Below are positions 14,111-28,230 of a stretch of 64,000 nucleotides of DNA, piece by piece. Where the stretch lies: NCBI GenBank assembly GCA_019843655.1, contig JACDQD010000001.1, positions 48,851,794 to 48,915,793 of the forward strand. The letters are read 5' to 3'. The translations under genes were made by a program, and so were the position numbers. Under the pieces are notes generated by a model. The model was not told where the DNA came from and did not search any database. It saw only the letters and a list, made by a program, of their open reading frames with translations. How positions within the stretch are numbered: the stretch's first letter is position 1; every line of letters starts with the position of its first letter. Source of the stretch: Lethocerus indicus. Taxonomy: Eukaryota; Arthropoda; Insecta; Hemiptera; Belostomatidae.

Positions 14111-15035
14111 GTAGGTTGAGAAGATAACAATGTCGACGATGGGTGATTAGTATTTAAATGGCGTTATTTCATCGGTTCCCGTAAATTTAAAAGCGTAAAA
14201 ACAAGGGCGATATACTAGGAGAGCGCCGTCATCCGCGGTACAAGAGCAAAAATCGCAGCCCCAACTAATTATATATTGTGGCGTTTATCAGGCTTTCTCT
14301 CGGCGCAGCGGCGCCGGTAATTGGGCTGAGTGTCGAAACCCGAAAGCGAATTCGTAAAATCGTCCGGCCGGATTTCATTTGGGTGCGAACGATCCCGTTC
14401 CGTTTTTGGGCCGCCGCGACGAGAAGATTCGCATCGCGGTTCGCCATATTCGAGTTAGACGATTATTACTGTTATTGATTTGAATTCGATCGCGGTCATA
14501 GTCCTGGCGTAGCAAAGGAACCGTCTGACAGCTACAAAAGTGATCTAGATGTCACAGGATATAATTATTAAAAGTGAAAAGAAAAGAAAAGAAAAGAGTA
14601 TTTTAGGAGGGAGGACACACACACATTTACATTTACATTTTGAGGGGGAATTTATAAATTTGTATTGTAGTTCGTATTAATTTTTTCATCGGCGCACGTT
14701 ATTACCAAATATTATTCCACTCATATTGAACATACAAACGATTTACCAATTTAGACGCTCCTATTTTTCCGTTCGAGCGAATACTCTCGCAGCGGGATCG
14801 GTCTTTTTTCTGCTACTCATTCGAATTCTAATATTAATTCCGTATTGCGGGCCGGTTGTCGGTAGTGTGTTGATTTTTAAAATAGTCAATTTCGCTGAAG
14901 AATATTAATATAGGCTGGGCGGACTGACGGAGACCAAGGTCGGGGTCTCCTCGGCCGTTTTCGCTGAAACGGGGCCGGCGAGTTCCATTCTTTAAAATCC
15001 CGTCAATTATAGTGGAATCTTAAAAGTGAAAGTTC

Positions 15036-15038
<3 letters not shown>

Positions 15039-15084
<46 letters not shown>
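15039..15084. repeat. (TA)n microsatellite
   Basis: A pure TA tract of about 23 units. Confidence 0.99.
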
Positions 15085-15085
<1 letters not shown>

Positions 15086-16059
15086 GACCGACGATATCAC
15101 TATTAAATCAATTATCGAGAACAAGTCACGAAAGCCGGACCCTACTGAGGACCCTGCTCATTGCTTTTTACCGCGTCATCATTCGACTTCGGGAATTGCG
15201 CTGTAGACGCGAAGCGGCCACCAACGGGCGAGAAAAATTGTTAAATGTAAAAAAATAATTTAAATGTATAATTAAATTGGAAAATGGAAAGCTTTCCATT
15301 GCACATATCGTTTCTCTCTATTAAGAAGCCACGGGTATCCGGCCGTCGGCCGTTTTATTCGGGAACCGGCATTTTATTTTTTTATTATGAAATATTTTTA
15401 TTTTTTTAGTTGTACGACTCTTGTGAAAACGGTCTAAGCGTTGGAAATAAGAGGGGGCGCGGAGTATTATATGGGCGGATCGTCGTTTGCAGTCGTCGTT
15501 TGGTAAAATGGCGCGCCGCGTTCGGAAACGCGCGCGCGAATTCGGGCTAGGGGTTTGGACGAAGGGGAAAAGCGCACCGGGTGGGGGTGGGCAAAAGTGT
15601 TTCGATTATGGAACTAGGACGGAATAATCTGTGCCGATTATTAACATAGGGAATGGGCCTATTGTTCTTCTGGGCGCGCCCTCTCCCCCCTTCAATCGCC
15701 CACCCACCTACCCATTTAATACACCGCACCGCTCCCCAATTCCACTTTCACTCGCTCGACTTGATTTTTCAGACGAAGCCCGCCCAACAACCTCGCGGAC
15801 GTTTCTCAAGCGCGAATCTGACGCACACCCCACACGTAGGCAGGTCGACATTTTCAAACATTCGCGAAACTTTGTCCAAAGGCTAGGGTTAGGTTAGATA
15901 CGTATTTATGATAGTCGGCACGAGTGGTAGAAAAAAAATGCGAACGTCTTTCGCAATTTTCGTTTCACGCGCGTACCGAAAACCTGACGTTGACCGAGCC
16001 GAAAAGGTTCCTAAAGCCTGAAAAGGGAAAAACTCTAAAACAAAAAGGACTGTTATACA

Positions 16060-16150
16060 GTTTCGAATACCTGCTTACCTGCGCGAAAGACCAAACCAGG
16101 AGACAGAAGAACGCGAAATCTACGACTATTACATCTATATATTTATAAAC
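16060..16150 (+). repeat. 'accggtctagc' dispersed repeat, partial copy 2
   Basis: It shares GACCAAACCAGGAGACAGAA, GAACGCGAAATCTACGACTA and the following TA-rich tail with copies 1 and 3. A probable reversed fragment (AGTGACAGTGCAGACGGCAT on the minus strand) lies at 16600-16690. Confidence 0.45.
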
Positions 16151-16737
16151 CGACCGTTCTTATAGGGAAGTGTCAAGTTAAAACCCCCTCGCCCGAACAA
16201 CTATATAAAAGATATATTTACTTAAAAGATATATTAAGAGATATAATTACGTTTTTAAAGACTTACTTTCGGCATAAGTAAATGGGGAGGGTGGTAATAT
16301 TTGTTGCCTCCAATTTTCGGCAAATCAAATCGTGATATACAACGAGTTTCTTTTTTTCGTTTTGATACAGGGAGCGACGGACGAAATGTTCCCAGTATAA
16401 GTTCTTACAAGAGAAGTATAAGTTTTCGCCCGTTCGGAACCTTCAGTGGGAAGCGGTCGGTTGGGTTCAGCCCCCACGCACGCTCTTTCCACTCCTCACA
16501 AATTGTTTGTACCGGGATATAACACATTCATTACTACCTCTTATTCCGCCCACTCCTCTCCCCAGTCTTTATTACATGTATAAAAGTATGTATATATATA
16601 CCCATATGTAAATATTAATATAGTGAGTGAAACGCCTACGCGTGTTTGTCGGTGGGGCATGCCGTCTGCACTGTCACTAAACTTAGTATCCATGATCGCA
16701 AGAATGATGCTCCTATCCTCCCGGACTACCATTCAGG

Positions 16738-16741
<4 letters not shown>

Positions 16742-16783
<42 letters not shown>
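16742..16783. repeat. (TA)n microsatellite
   Basis: A pure TA tract beside the reversed repeat fragment at 16600-16690. Confidence 0.99.
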
Positions 16784-16788
<5 letters not shown>

Positions 16789-18890
16789 TGCGCTGCACAC
16801 AGATACACGCAATCACAAACGATGAATATCGATAGCTATGGCTTGAACAGAATGTTTCCACTATACTATTTTATCCAGTGAGATTTCCTATTTATGAGCC
16901 AAGGTAAAAAACTATTTATTTTGTTTTTTATATTAGGAAAATGTGTATTGTGACTTTAATATAACGCAAAGTACGTTCTTTATAGTCCTCGTCCCTTATA
17001 AATGTGGCCCCGGTTCCACCATTCCGTTAAATCTTCCGTCTTTAGTACGATTTATTGGCCTTTTCAATTATAGTAAAATATACAGAAATGGTATGGACGG
17101 AGTGAGGTTCGACCGGTAACGTTCCAATGAGAGCAGTATTACGTTCCGGCCTGTGCCCGCTAATTCGTCTCACAAAGTAAAATTAATGTTATATGCCGAA
17201 ATAACCGGTCCCTACAATTTATCGGTGTAGTACGAACTTTCCGAATCGCTTGAACGATCGCTCGACAGAAAGAATATAGCCGTATCGAAGAGCCCCGTAC
17301 TTCCCGATTCCTTTACTCTCACTCTTATCCTATAATATACAGTCGTATATCGGTTAACGTTTCTATTCTCGAGGTGCAAATTATCCGAGATTTCTCGGGC
17401 CCAGAGACGTCCCAAATATCCGTTATCGACGATCGATATTCGTTTACAGTAAACCTACCGTACCGACTGGATCGATCCCCTCGTTCATAATACTGGATAC
17501 ATAATATCGATTCTCGGCTAATTACCTCCGTTTAAACTATTTATAATTTTATTTAGGATAATTATATAATCCGAGAAAAGTGTTTCCCGGTAGATGATGA
17601 AAGTGTTCAGAAGAACGGTGATTTGCATAAACGACATTCTACAAACAGTATTGTACAAAGGACAGCGGAGTTGGGAATCGATTTACTTTTGCCGATCACG
17701 ATCGGAGAGGGCCCCGAGTCGTGACTGGGCCAGGCTAAAAACACGCGCAAACTCTAATAAAGCCATTATATATGGTAAAGATGGAACCCGCGGCAAAGTG
17801 GAATGCAATTGCAATACTTCGAACACCGACTCGGGCTCCTTATCCCGATATAAGATAATCATTTTGACCGCACCTTACCCAGTAACGACAACCATATTCC
17901 GTACAGGATTAACTTCGTTTTTCCTCCCTATTTTTCGTGGCGCCATTTTCAGAATATTACGCAGATTTAATAGTAGGAGGTCCACGAGTTGTTCTCGGCG
18001 GCCGATAGTGAAACGTTTACTTTTCGTTCGGGCCGAAATATATTCGGCCGGCTGTGGGGGCATTTTTAAACCTGACTTTTAATTCTTATTTATAACGATC
18101 GGAGGTGTGGGTGACCTCCGTATTTATAGGAGCGGGGTGAAGGCAACCGTCTTCCTGTCTCCGCGTCCACCGCCTTCTTATATCGGCGGCCAGACTTTAC
18201 CGCACATTATTTACATTCGCCGTCCAATTACTATCTTTTCCCGTACCCATTACCCGGCCTAACTTAGTACTGAATTAAGATTAATGTCAAGAGTGAAAAT
18301 GGATTGATTTCAGACGGGACCGTAAGCACCGAGTTATTCCCTCGTCGACGGATTGGCAGTCCTCCGAAAGAAATATTCTTTATGTGTCAGAATTCTACCG
18401 TAATTTCAGTTTCCTATTTGGTCCGCGAACAGTATTTCTTCGTTTAGCATCGTTTACATTCACTAATATAAGATGTCATTTCTAATATTGCAATTCTATA
18501 CCGCAGAAGCTAGGTATTTATTCTCGGGGAAGATGGAGGATCCGAAGGAAATCCGAGAAGCGTATTGGCGCTCGCCCCAACACATATAGTATGTCGGAGG
18601 TGTGTCGTACGTATTCGATACGGATGAAAAATATTTAATCGGTGGGGAAGGGGACGGTTACCTTCCGACACCGCTCAAAACGAATATTCATTATTGTTTC
18701 GGCCGACCTTTTATTTTTTATTCAACCAGAAATATTTCCTCGACCGCGCCAAAACTACCAATAAATAATTCATCGATCAATTTAAATATATCGACATTTA
18801 ATGCTCTTTTATGTAGATAATTCGCGCTACGTTCGATTAACCTCCACTGTGCCGGCCGTGTAAACAATGCCCTCTTTAAGTACATGTATG

Positions 18891-18894
<4 letters not shown>

Positions 18895-18928
<34 letters not shown>
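18895..18928. repeat. (TA)n microsatellite
   Basis: A TA tract preceded by TGTATGTATG units. Confidence 0.98.
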
Positions 18929-18929
<1 letters not shown>

Positions 18930-19709
18930 TGATTATATTCTTCATTATCAAAAGGCTATAAACTTAAATTATTTTCAACTGTCCTTCCTCGCTCGGTTTA
19001 TATAGAACACGGGCTGCGTGTTTTTCGCCGATGTTCGGTTGGTAATCCTGCCGGAGTGAATTTCCGACCTAAGTGACCTAACACTGCCACTACAATTTGT
19101 CTTGTTTCGTTTTGTATTTTTAAGTTAATAGCCTCTTCTTCTCGACTGCAATACGGCAGTTTCATAAAGATAATCATTATCGGTGGCTTAACCCGCGCAA
19201 TCGTACCGGTTTTCCTATCGGACTTTCGAAATGCACGGTTGCCGCTTTACGCGGACAATGACAGTCGTCTACCGGTCTGAAACGAATTCGCGAGACCACT
19301 CTCGGGCTGAAACCTAACCTCTTTCGACGCGATTATAAGCAGAGACGCCTAGTTCAGTACTGGGTTTCCAGCGGACGGGGGAAGATAATGGCCCGAGCGA
19401 TATATCGCCCTCCGAAACATCGCGTTGGAATCAGTTTCAATTAATTTTACTCGGGATCGCGGGGGACGAACCGGAATATTCCGACCGTCCGTGCGCGATG
19501 ATACGAACACTTTATTCCACTACTAATATACACTAATATATGGTACATCGTAAACGATACACGAGTTTCGACTGTCACACGCATTCCCGCCTCAATTACA
19601 TTTACGCACGATTTCGATGCTGTAATCGGGGGAAAGCGGTACGATAATCGTTTACGAACAGGATTTGTCATATATGGGATCCGTTAGGAAGGGCGGAAAT
19701 TTCGAATAC

Positions 19710-19711
<2 letters not shown>

Positions 19712-19761
<50 letters not shown>

Positions 19762-19764
19762 TAT
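19712..19764. repeat. (TA)n microsatellite downstream of the orphan exon
   Basis: A TA tract with a CATATATAT tail, 65 bp beyond the predicted donor of the exon at 19829-20077. The open frame of that exon runs through it, but only because TA repeats lack stops in that frame. Confidence 0.98.
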
Positions 19765-19828
19765 GGAGCGGCGATGGTTGTCGCGAAGGGACGGCCGGTC
19801 CCAGAGTGGATAAAATTAGGGGACGGAC

Positions 19829-20077
19829 CTTGTTGAGGAAAGCCCTGCGGAAGGTGTCCCTGGTGTATCTGGGCTCGGCGTCGAGAAGATCGGCGCAGGT
19901 CCTGAGGGAGCGGGCTCTGACCCTCTCGCGGACGCTCTCCTCCTCCATGGAGGACATCTTGGGCCTGTCGTGTCGTTCGGCGAGGGTGTACTTGGGCGAG
20001 GGCCGGGCCTCCTGCCCCGGCGCCCATACCGCCGCTCCGCAAACCTTCACCCGCTCCGAGTCGGTCCACTCCATCCT
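19829..20077 (-). CDS. Isolated coding exon of an unidentified gene
   Basis: The stretch is bounded by a strong acceptor (gtttcccctacag) and a weaker donor (AAG then GTCCGT). It is 249 bp, 83 codons, phase 0 at both ends, with no stop. It starts RMEWTDSERVKVCG and ends DTFRRAFLNK; the middle has SPKYTLAERHDRPKMSSMEE and a basic, helix-prone part (RERVRARSLRTCADLL). By my count 73 of 83 third positions are G or C, the same bias as the GC-rich ADAMTSL exons, while first and second positions are not so biased. I do not recognise the family. No partner exons were found, so the gene, its direction of extension and its function are unknown. It lies 21 kb downstream of the ADAMTSL stop and is unlikely to belong to that gene. 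Confidence 0.6.
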
Positions 20078-23000
20078 CTGTAGGGGAAACGGTGCCGGCG
20101 GCCGCCGCTCCGCTCGCCAAAACTCCCCCACCACTACCGGCCCGAGCTCCACCACCCGCCCACCGCCCACCAGAGGAGGATCGAAAACGCGGCAACCCCA
20201 CCGACCACCGCCAACCCTACCAGCAAAATCTACCGGTTTTCGATAGCGCACCCATTTACAGAGAGTATATGTCCAGCGTACACCACCCCGTGTACATAAT
20301 ACGTCTCGCCGGGAAATGACGAGCTAATTAGAGGGGGAAAAACGAAACGAGAGTGATGGTACGATTTGAAAGGATTGGGTAGTGTGGTCGGGGCCGCAAA
20401 ACACCCTTCCTCGGGGCGACATGTAATATCCGAGCGGTTAGCCGACCGGTTATAGTGTTCTCGTTTGTTATTAATCGATTAAACCTTTTTTCCCTCGCCT
20501 TCTTACCTAAACCACAGCGGTTTAGAATGAATTCGAGCCGACGAGGTTCCGATCGTCGTTGTTAACCGACAAAGACGAATTCGACGCTGAAAAAGCGTAT
20601 TTTAACTTTTGTATTACTTGTTCGCTAGTACATACCGTTAGTACGTTACTGTAATCGCGCAACGGATGTAATTTCCGTTCTATTCCGTATAACTGACCGG
20701 GCGATTTCGGGAATTATAAACGGAACGGGTTAAAGGGAGTGGGGGGTGGTCGGAGGGGGAATAACGGGGAGGACGTACGCGACATTGCTGCTAGCCTCGC
20801 GGGGCTCTTAAAAAAAAGAATTGAAAATAGCGTAACGTCCGGCGCTTCAGATTTATGACCGTATTTAGTGTCGCCGGTGTCTTTCCCGAGTCGAACACCG
20901 GAGGGAGTCCTGAGCCATCGACATTAAGCCCCCGGGTATTAAACGACGTAATTATAACGGGATGACCGGAGGAAAAACGCGTGCTTCGTTTCCGGAATCG
21001 TATACCGAACGGGGAAAAAATTATACTTTGTATGGTACGCGTTTTGTGTCGACCGGTGGGTTAAAACGAAGCTCCCCGAGCGATCTATTCGCTGTTCCTT
21101 AACGAGACCACTTATGGAAAATGGAGACCTCGGTCCGCTAGTCGGACGACGACAGGACGTAGATGTCGATGAATCGCGACACCGATGTCGCGGTTGAAAC
21201 GCGATCGTTAGTAATAGGACCCAGTGGATGTACGGGGATCCAAAAAACAAACTCAACAAACATTGATCGTAAATTATTCCTGTTTCGAGATTTTCTATAG
21301 AGCAGTAGTAGGACGTGTCAGTAATGGGAGCCGCTAGTATTATATGTTAGGGAACATAGCGGGTTGTCGATCGGAAGGGTTTTCGCCGTTTCCTGCTGCG
21401 GTGTCGTCTTCCCTTCCGACGTTTCGAACACCCCTTCCCCTTACGCAAGACCGGATCGATTCGGGCTCCTCTGTATATACCCGGAGGCGAGGTATCGTTA
21501 ATCCTGTCGGGATCGGGACTCATTCTTTCCCCTATTACCGGGATACGACACTCTGCAGATGTCTATACGCTTTATCCCTATTAAAGCTGTTTTTTCTTGT
21601 ATCTTGTATCGCCCTCACCGATAATCGTCCGTTGGTAGTTGTTTTAGCTAGACAGGATTTGCGTTGTTCGGAACTCTACTGCGTGACTGTGTTTAGTGCG
21701 TGTTCGGTTAACGGGGATTTAGGGGTCTGATAGATTGGCGGGTATTGTCGCGGTTGCGGCCGAATGGACGCGGCTCCGGCCGCCGCTATCGCGGGGGGTA
21801 AAGCGATTTAAACGGAGGTCCGTGTCGGTAGTGAGCGGGCGAGCGGCGAGCGGCGCGCGGGGTGGGTGGCCCTCTTGCCCAATCGACCCTTGACATGGAT
21901 AAATCGGGGCGCGCCAGATTTATGCCGGTGTTAAACAAATTCGGCGATCCGCGTTCGAGTTACCCTCGGGGCCGATCGGGGTGTGACGCGGCCTCGTATC
22001 GATTCTATCCGCCCGTTCCGATCTACGTATTTTTTTGACCGGGAAACGCGTTCCGGATCGAATTTCGGAACCGTTCCCGGGAAGGAGTTTTCGGCGGCCG
22101 TGCGCACGCGGATTTCCCTCGGAAACGAGGAAGAGTATCCCCCGTATAATAATATAAGCAATACTATGAGTCGAGAAGTAAAGAGAGCGAAACTAAAGTG
22201 CCGACTGGAAGGAAGAATTAACTAAAATAAAAAAAAACTACCCCAGTCCTGGAATACCGGACGTACTCCGCGAAACCCGTAATGCGAACAAATAATAAAT
22301 CGGACTCGTATTTATAAATCTATTTTATGGTTTCGCCTCGCAATTTAATAAATCGATTCGATAATTCGAGTATAGATCGATGGAATGTCTATGTTGACTG
22401 ACAACGGCGGTATTCTCTCAATTGTGACTAACCGAAGGAAAAGAACGGTTAACTTATCGAAACTGCCGAAACGCTGTTTGAACTTAGCCCTACGACGTTG
22501 GGACGCGACGGTATATGTTTAGTTGGACGGTTATTCAAATACCGCCGGCTTAGATTCATTCGCCTTGTTTCTTTCCTAGGACCGCATTTAAATTGACGTA
22601 CACCGGTTCGAATCGATTGACAAAATTATATATACACGACCGTTTTCTAAAGCCGAGCTTCGATAATAGACATCTTAATATTTTGGGCTTTGTGTTGTTA
22701 ATATTTTAGAACATTAATAGGATAAGTTGTAAAGTTCTCTGAGATAAATGGATTAGTCTTAATTTTGGAAAGGAGGCGGCCGTTTTTTTGGAAAAATAAA
22801 TTGTTTTCCGCCGTTTCATTTTCTCATTAAAATCGAGTCGTTAAAATACGAAAAAGGCGTAACGCCACCAAATTAAGGTTGTACCCGTATTTCATTCCTT
22901 ATCTAGATGAAATTCCTCTTACTCCCCGGGAGATTAAAAGATAGTACGGCACTCTAGATGCTATAATATACGGCAATAATAAGAATAATACATTTCTTCT

Positions 23001-23758
23001 TTTAATTATTATTATTATTCGAACCGTGTGTTAAGCGGAAAAGTAAATTTTTTTCGAGCGAGAGTAATAGTACGGTGGTGGGACTGGACGTCCCTGTAAT
23101 AGACCCCTGTCCAGTTATTTTTCCCGACACAATTTGTTTTTTTCAAGTTCTCTCTATTTAAAATTCGAATTTGAAAGTAAAATTTTTACGGTTTTTAGAC
23201 TGTGGCCAAAGGGCCGGTAGATAATATACAACCGAATTTCGGGGAGAGAACTAAACGACGAGAGTGCCGATTTTCCGGAGACGGATTTATAAAGCTCATT
23301 ATTATAGAACCGGGATACATTTATGAGTTGGCAATAGCCGTTTTGTGGTCTGTGGTGGTCGGAGGTGGGGGGTTTCTATTATACCGATAACGTAAGGAAA
23401 AAATTAACCGATTTCTTGAAGAGGCGTGGCTGGCGCTAGCCTAGACCGGTTTCGGTTGGCCCACCACATTTCGAGAATAGAGACACCCGACAGTGGGGGT
23501 AGTGTCATAAATACGGTTAAATAAAGGCCGGCCGGTGGGCGGGTCCCTGAACCGAAAAGGTTCCACTCTCCGCCACTTTCCACCTGCCGTGCCCAAATCA
23601 AATTAGAAATAAACCCAGTTGATTTTATCTATATCGGGGTATTACCGCGGACCGGCCGGCTTTAAATAATATCGAATATAGGCGCGGATCGAAATCGCGG
23701 CTTATAGAACCGGCTTCGCGAGAGATGACGGTTTTCGAAAACTGTAACTTTCGCGATT

Positions 23759-23776
23759 CCCCCCCCCCCCCCCCCC
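23759..23776. repeat. Poly(C) run of 18
   Basis: An uninterrupted run of 18 C in CpG-rich non-coding DNA. It is a likely site of assembly length error. Confidence 0.95.
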
Positions 23777-26347
23777 AAGAACAGTTTCACAGGCCCCCAA
23801 CCGGAAAAGGGATAATTTGTCCGGAATGCGGCGTTTTTAAACCGGGGGAAATAATCGATTTCGAGCGGCGGGCGAGCGGAATATCTAAGCCGGGAAATTA
23901 TAAACACGCGGGTACTAAATAGATAGACGGCGGCCGCTTCTAGCTCAGCTATATATCTCCATCCGTTTTAAGTTTTTCATTTCGACATAGAAAACACGTG
24001 TAGTCATCCTACGTACGGACCCGACGCCGGCGAGCCTAGATTAAATGGACATCAGTCCGTAATTTATGTAAAACTCTAAGGGGCGATCGCTCACCCTTGT
24101 ACGAATTTATAGATTAGTCTCCGTCCGACTTTGATTATACGGTTGCGACACCGTTTCTCGTCCTCGGCAATCTTCGATTAGCGAAATTATCGACAATTGA
24201 ATTTTAAATCCGAGATTTGAATTTTAAATTCGGTTATTTCGTTTGGCGGAGGTGGGATTATTTCAGAACGCGTAAGGGCCGTGCCGAGCGGCCGATAACG
24301 GTAGGACGTGTCCTGGGGTCCTTGGTCGGCCAGTACCGTTAGCCAAATAGGATACCTTTTTCCGTATCGCCCTCGCCCTCGCCCCGATTCATCTTCCCTC
24401 TTTCCTCGGGCACGGAAACTATCCTAACTATTTTAACTATTCTTCTTGACGGTGTATGAAAAGAAAATTGCCATGTTTACGCACGTTACTCTTAAGAACG
24501 ACGTCTAAATCTGTAGTACTCCGAGTCGATTATACGATCGGTATAGATTCCGGCGTCGTATTGTAAAGTTATTTCTTTTCGGGTATGCTACTAAACTTTC
24601 GCCCGGTTATAAATACAATGATTTCCCTCTTCGATGCGATAACCGTATTGGGGGCGGGCGGTGTTGAGGGCCGCGCGATGACGACGGTGAGTCGCCGAAA
24701 CCGGTCTGTATATTATTCGGGAAAAGCGAAAATCGATTTATCTATCTCCGGGGGAGGAAAATATGTCGGGGTTAGTGTCCGTCCCTGAAACGGTTGACGA
24801 TAACGCACGGCCATGAATGAGGATAATGAGGACAGTAGAGAAATCACTAAACAGATAGAAATTGTTTAAATAGTTTTTCGAAAAAACTATTAATTTCTCG
24901 TATATTACCATAAGATATAAATTACAGCGGTCAATTACATACAGTAAATGAAATTGATGTAACGTGTCTGTACCTTTACCACTAGAAATGCTTTATTTTT
25001 CTTTCAATATACATCGTAGACGATGCACGAATTTTGATTTATTCCGGGTCTGGTCCATACTGCATTTATGTACATGAGTATGGAGACTAAATAGCGGTAA
25101 TCGGGAAAAGTTACACAATAAAAAGAAAAAGACAACATAAATTACACTCGCACTCAATTGCGCGCGTTACGGTCCAAATGAAATTTGGAAAATTAAATAT
25201 AGAGAAAATTATAATAAAAACTAGTGAGTGAAAAACGTTTATACCGACGTCGATTTATCTAGTTTTTAGGTCAAATCAATGAATTCCCGAAACTTTAGAT
25301 ACTGCCGACACCGCTCCCTAGTCCCGTTTCAACTCTTTACGACCGCACTAATATATGCGTTAATGTATTACTTAATAATGCATTCATGGTACTATAACGA
25401 TAATAATTATTGTACCCAACCTCGAGGCCGAAGTTTCGGGTTTTTAACAACAGTCGTCTGTTGTAACCGACACGATATTGGTTATAGTATTTATCAGTTT
25501 TATCGTATATTCGGAACACCGGCTTGACGGAATTTGACGCGTACCGTACAGATCGGTATACGGCGTAGAGAGTATCAAAGTTTCAATGTTAATCGCCCGA
25601 AGCGGTGCTAGTGTAGCCATTTCGGTTTATCTAGTTGGGACGGAATATCGGTTCTTGAAATAAATGAAACCGGCCGGCAAACGGGGATAATAAATGGCCA
25701 GAAAGGAACTTAGCTCGCTAAAGTCCGAACTATAATATCCCGGTTAGAGTCGACAATTCGTCCGACCCCGCGAGGTGCGAACAGAAAACTGAAGTGAATC
25801 GCGCGGAAAGGCGGAGGGGGCCGAAGTAGATTTTGTTTACTTTTTAAATAATAAAATCGAAGGTGGACGCAGCAGCGTTGGCGGGCTCGAATACGAGTCT
25901 ATTTCCATAAAATAGTTGGCATATTTGTGTGGGCCGGTAACCCCTTGGCTATAGCTATAGGACACACCTGCTCTAGCCTTGACACCGATAAGTCGGAGCC
26001 CCCCCTTTTAGAGCCGGGCCTAAACAGAAAAAACAAACAACTCGCCCCGACTGAACTAATTGGCGTGTAGTATCAATTACTGTCGTCCGCCGTTAATAAA
26101 AAGATCGAGTTGAGTCCATCCTCGATTTCCGAAATTTTTTCTTCTTTTTTCTTATTGTCGCAACGGCAATAATATGATTCTTGGACGTACGTGTCGAATG
26201 TTAACCGGAGTCGAAATTCAAGTTAAATAGGATGGAAAACTAAGGGCGCGCCTCGTTCTATTGTATCTCTTCGTTTTCGCTCGACTCGCCGGTATCGAGT
26301 CGAATATCGTCGTAAAATAGACCGGTTTCCAGGGCGCTCGGTCGCAC

Positions 26348-26349
<2 letters not shown>

Positions 26350-26393
<44 letters not shown>
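26350..26393. repeat. (TA)n microsatellite
   Basis: A pure TA tract. Confidence 0.99.
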
Positions 26394-26394
<1 letters not shown>

Positions 26395-27676
26395 GCTAAT
26401 AAACGAATAATTATATATATTCAAATATTTGCACTTTTAAAAGGGCATCGACAGTTTCAGCAATTTTGAGCGTCACGACTGGAGAAACTCTGGATAAATA
26501 AATAGGTGACGTACTGGCCTAAAGAATTCTTTCTGTTCGGAGAACCAGTTAGATAACATCCGAATTTCGTTTGTTATATCGGGTCGGCAACTAAATAATT
26601 GCGTACGTTTTTCGCCCACCGGTTTTGGGGTATGCGTAGATCGCGGTTTGGCGTGGTTTTGCAACGCGTGTATGCGTTGAATACGGTCAGCTCTCTCGCG
26701 TACTATGGACTTTCTTCCGGTCGCAATTCCGGTATTCCGACTTCGACCGGTGCGCCTTTCCCTCGTCTTGCAGCGAATCTTTCGGCCGAACGAAATCTGG
26801 CAAACCAGTTTATACACCGACCGTTCTTTTAATGCTGCATCCCGTACGCGCAGCGCATAACTTTTTGCGACGTCGCATTTCACGAAAATAGAAACGCGTC
26901 AACGTTCGGAAAAATACTCGTACCTCTATCTAGCGGTGACAATCCGCAATGACTTAGTGTCAGCCAAAATATATTACACTGTTTCCTTTCGAACGAAAGC
27001 ACGATTTTGTTATACACGATGGAAAATTAAAACCGGTCGTGTCCTAATAATATAACTGGCTAATAGCTTCGCTTCCCGACGGGATAGAAATAATCATGCA
27101 ATCTGCGAAGAATGCAGCGGTGAGACCTAATAAGAAGGTGTACACCTGTAAATATCGAGATGAGCGAATACAGAAATCCTTGTTCCGTTTTATCGGCCGT
27201 AGGGGGCCTAGCCGGTAATAAGTAGCCGACGGAGCCGTTCGGATCGGTCATAATCCGACATTCCCTCTCGATTCAATCGGGCGATTTATGGCTAATCGGG
27301 AGAACGTGAGTAAACAGGCTGTAATTTGTCGTTAGCTTTGGATCAGACGCGGCCTCATCTAAAACCTAATCCGGTACCCTCACCTTCATCACTCGACCGT
27401 ACAGAATCGCGACTCGAGGTCCGACTATATACATGTCCACTGTATATAGTAGATGTTACATAGTTATCGAGAAGGATAGGGGGAATACAATATTCGTACT
27501 AGGCCGTAGAGTTGAAACGAAAGTACGATCCTATCCTAGTAACAGTTAATTGTTAACTAAAATTAAATTACGCGCCTATAATAATTGTTCGATAGCTCGC
27601 ACGCACGCACATAATTGAGTTATGCAAATTCAGAGCTTTAATTTCAGGAATGTAAGACAATAACGGTGTGCGTGTG

Positions 27677-27699
27677 TATATATATATATATATATATAT
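27677..27699. repeat. Short (TA)n microsatellite
   Basis: A TA tract after a short GTGTGCGTGTG run. Confidence 0.97.
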
Positions 27700-27962
27700 T
27701 TTCGCCCGACAGGGTTCGGTATTTTTACGCGCGAACATATGCGAAATAAATTCCCTTTTTGCGATTAGACAAACTCTGTGCTCGATCACAGTTGGCTGTC
27801 AGTTTTATCGAATGGTTTCGCGGTTACCGTGAATTTAAGTCGATTCCTATAGACACGAAACCAAATTCAATAAAAATCGGATAGGCGAGATAGTGCGAAC
27901 AGAATTGCAGCTATTGTTCAATTCAGTAGGGAGTTTGGACGAACTCGTTTATGGCGACGTCC

Positions 27963-28230
<268 letters not shown>

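Larger units (their letters stand above)
14111..19828. other. CpG-rich non-coding stretch
   Basis: No supported gene. Several open frames, the longest 17594-18082 on the plus strand (162 codons), show no domain, no coding-like bias and no framing splice sites. A CpG-dense patch at 15470-15550 includes AAAATGGCGCGCC-like sequence that could be promoter-like, but nothing confirms it. Repeat-family fragments lie at 16060-16150 and 16600-16690. Confidence 0.5.

Noticed and set aside
17594..18082. A 162-codon plus-strand open frame
   Set aside because: It has no domain, no signal or membrane pattern, no clear coding bias and no exon-like borders, and is probably chance in DNA poor in stop codons.
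19665..20246. Competing plus- and minus-strand open frames over the orphan exon
   Set aside because: Only one minus-strand frame pairs a strong acceptor with a compatible donor and has G/C third-position bias. The others are its shadows and run into the TA tract.
21344..21730. A 128-codon plus-strand open frame beside a CpG-dense patch
   Set aside because: No motif. It was considered as a possible first exon, but no donor or coding bias supports it.
26473..26883. A 136-codon minus-strand open frame rich in arginine
   Set aside because: No domain or splice support; not distinguishable from chance.
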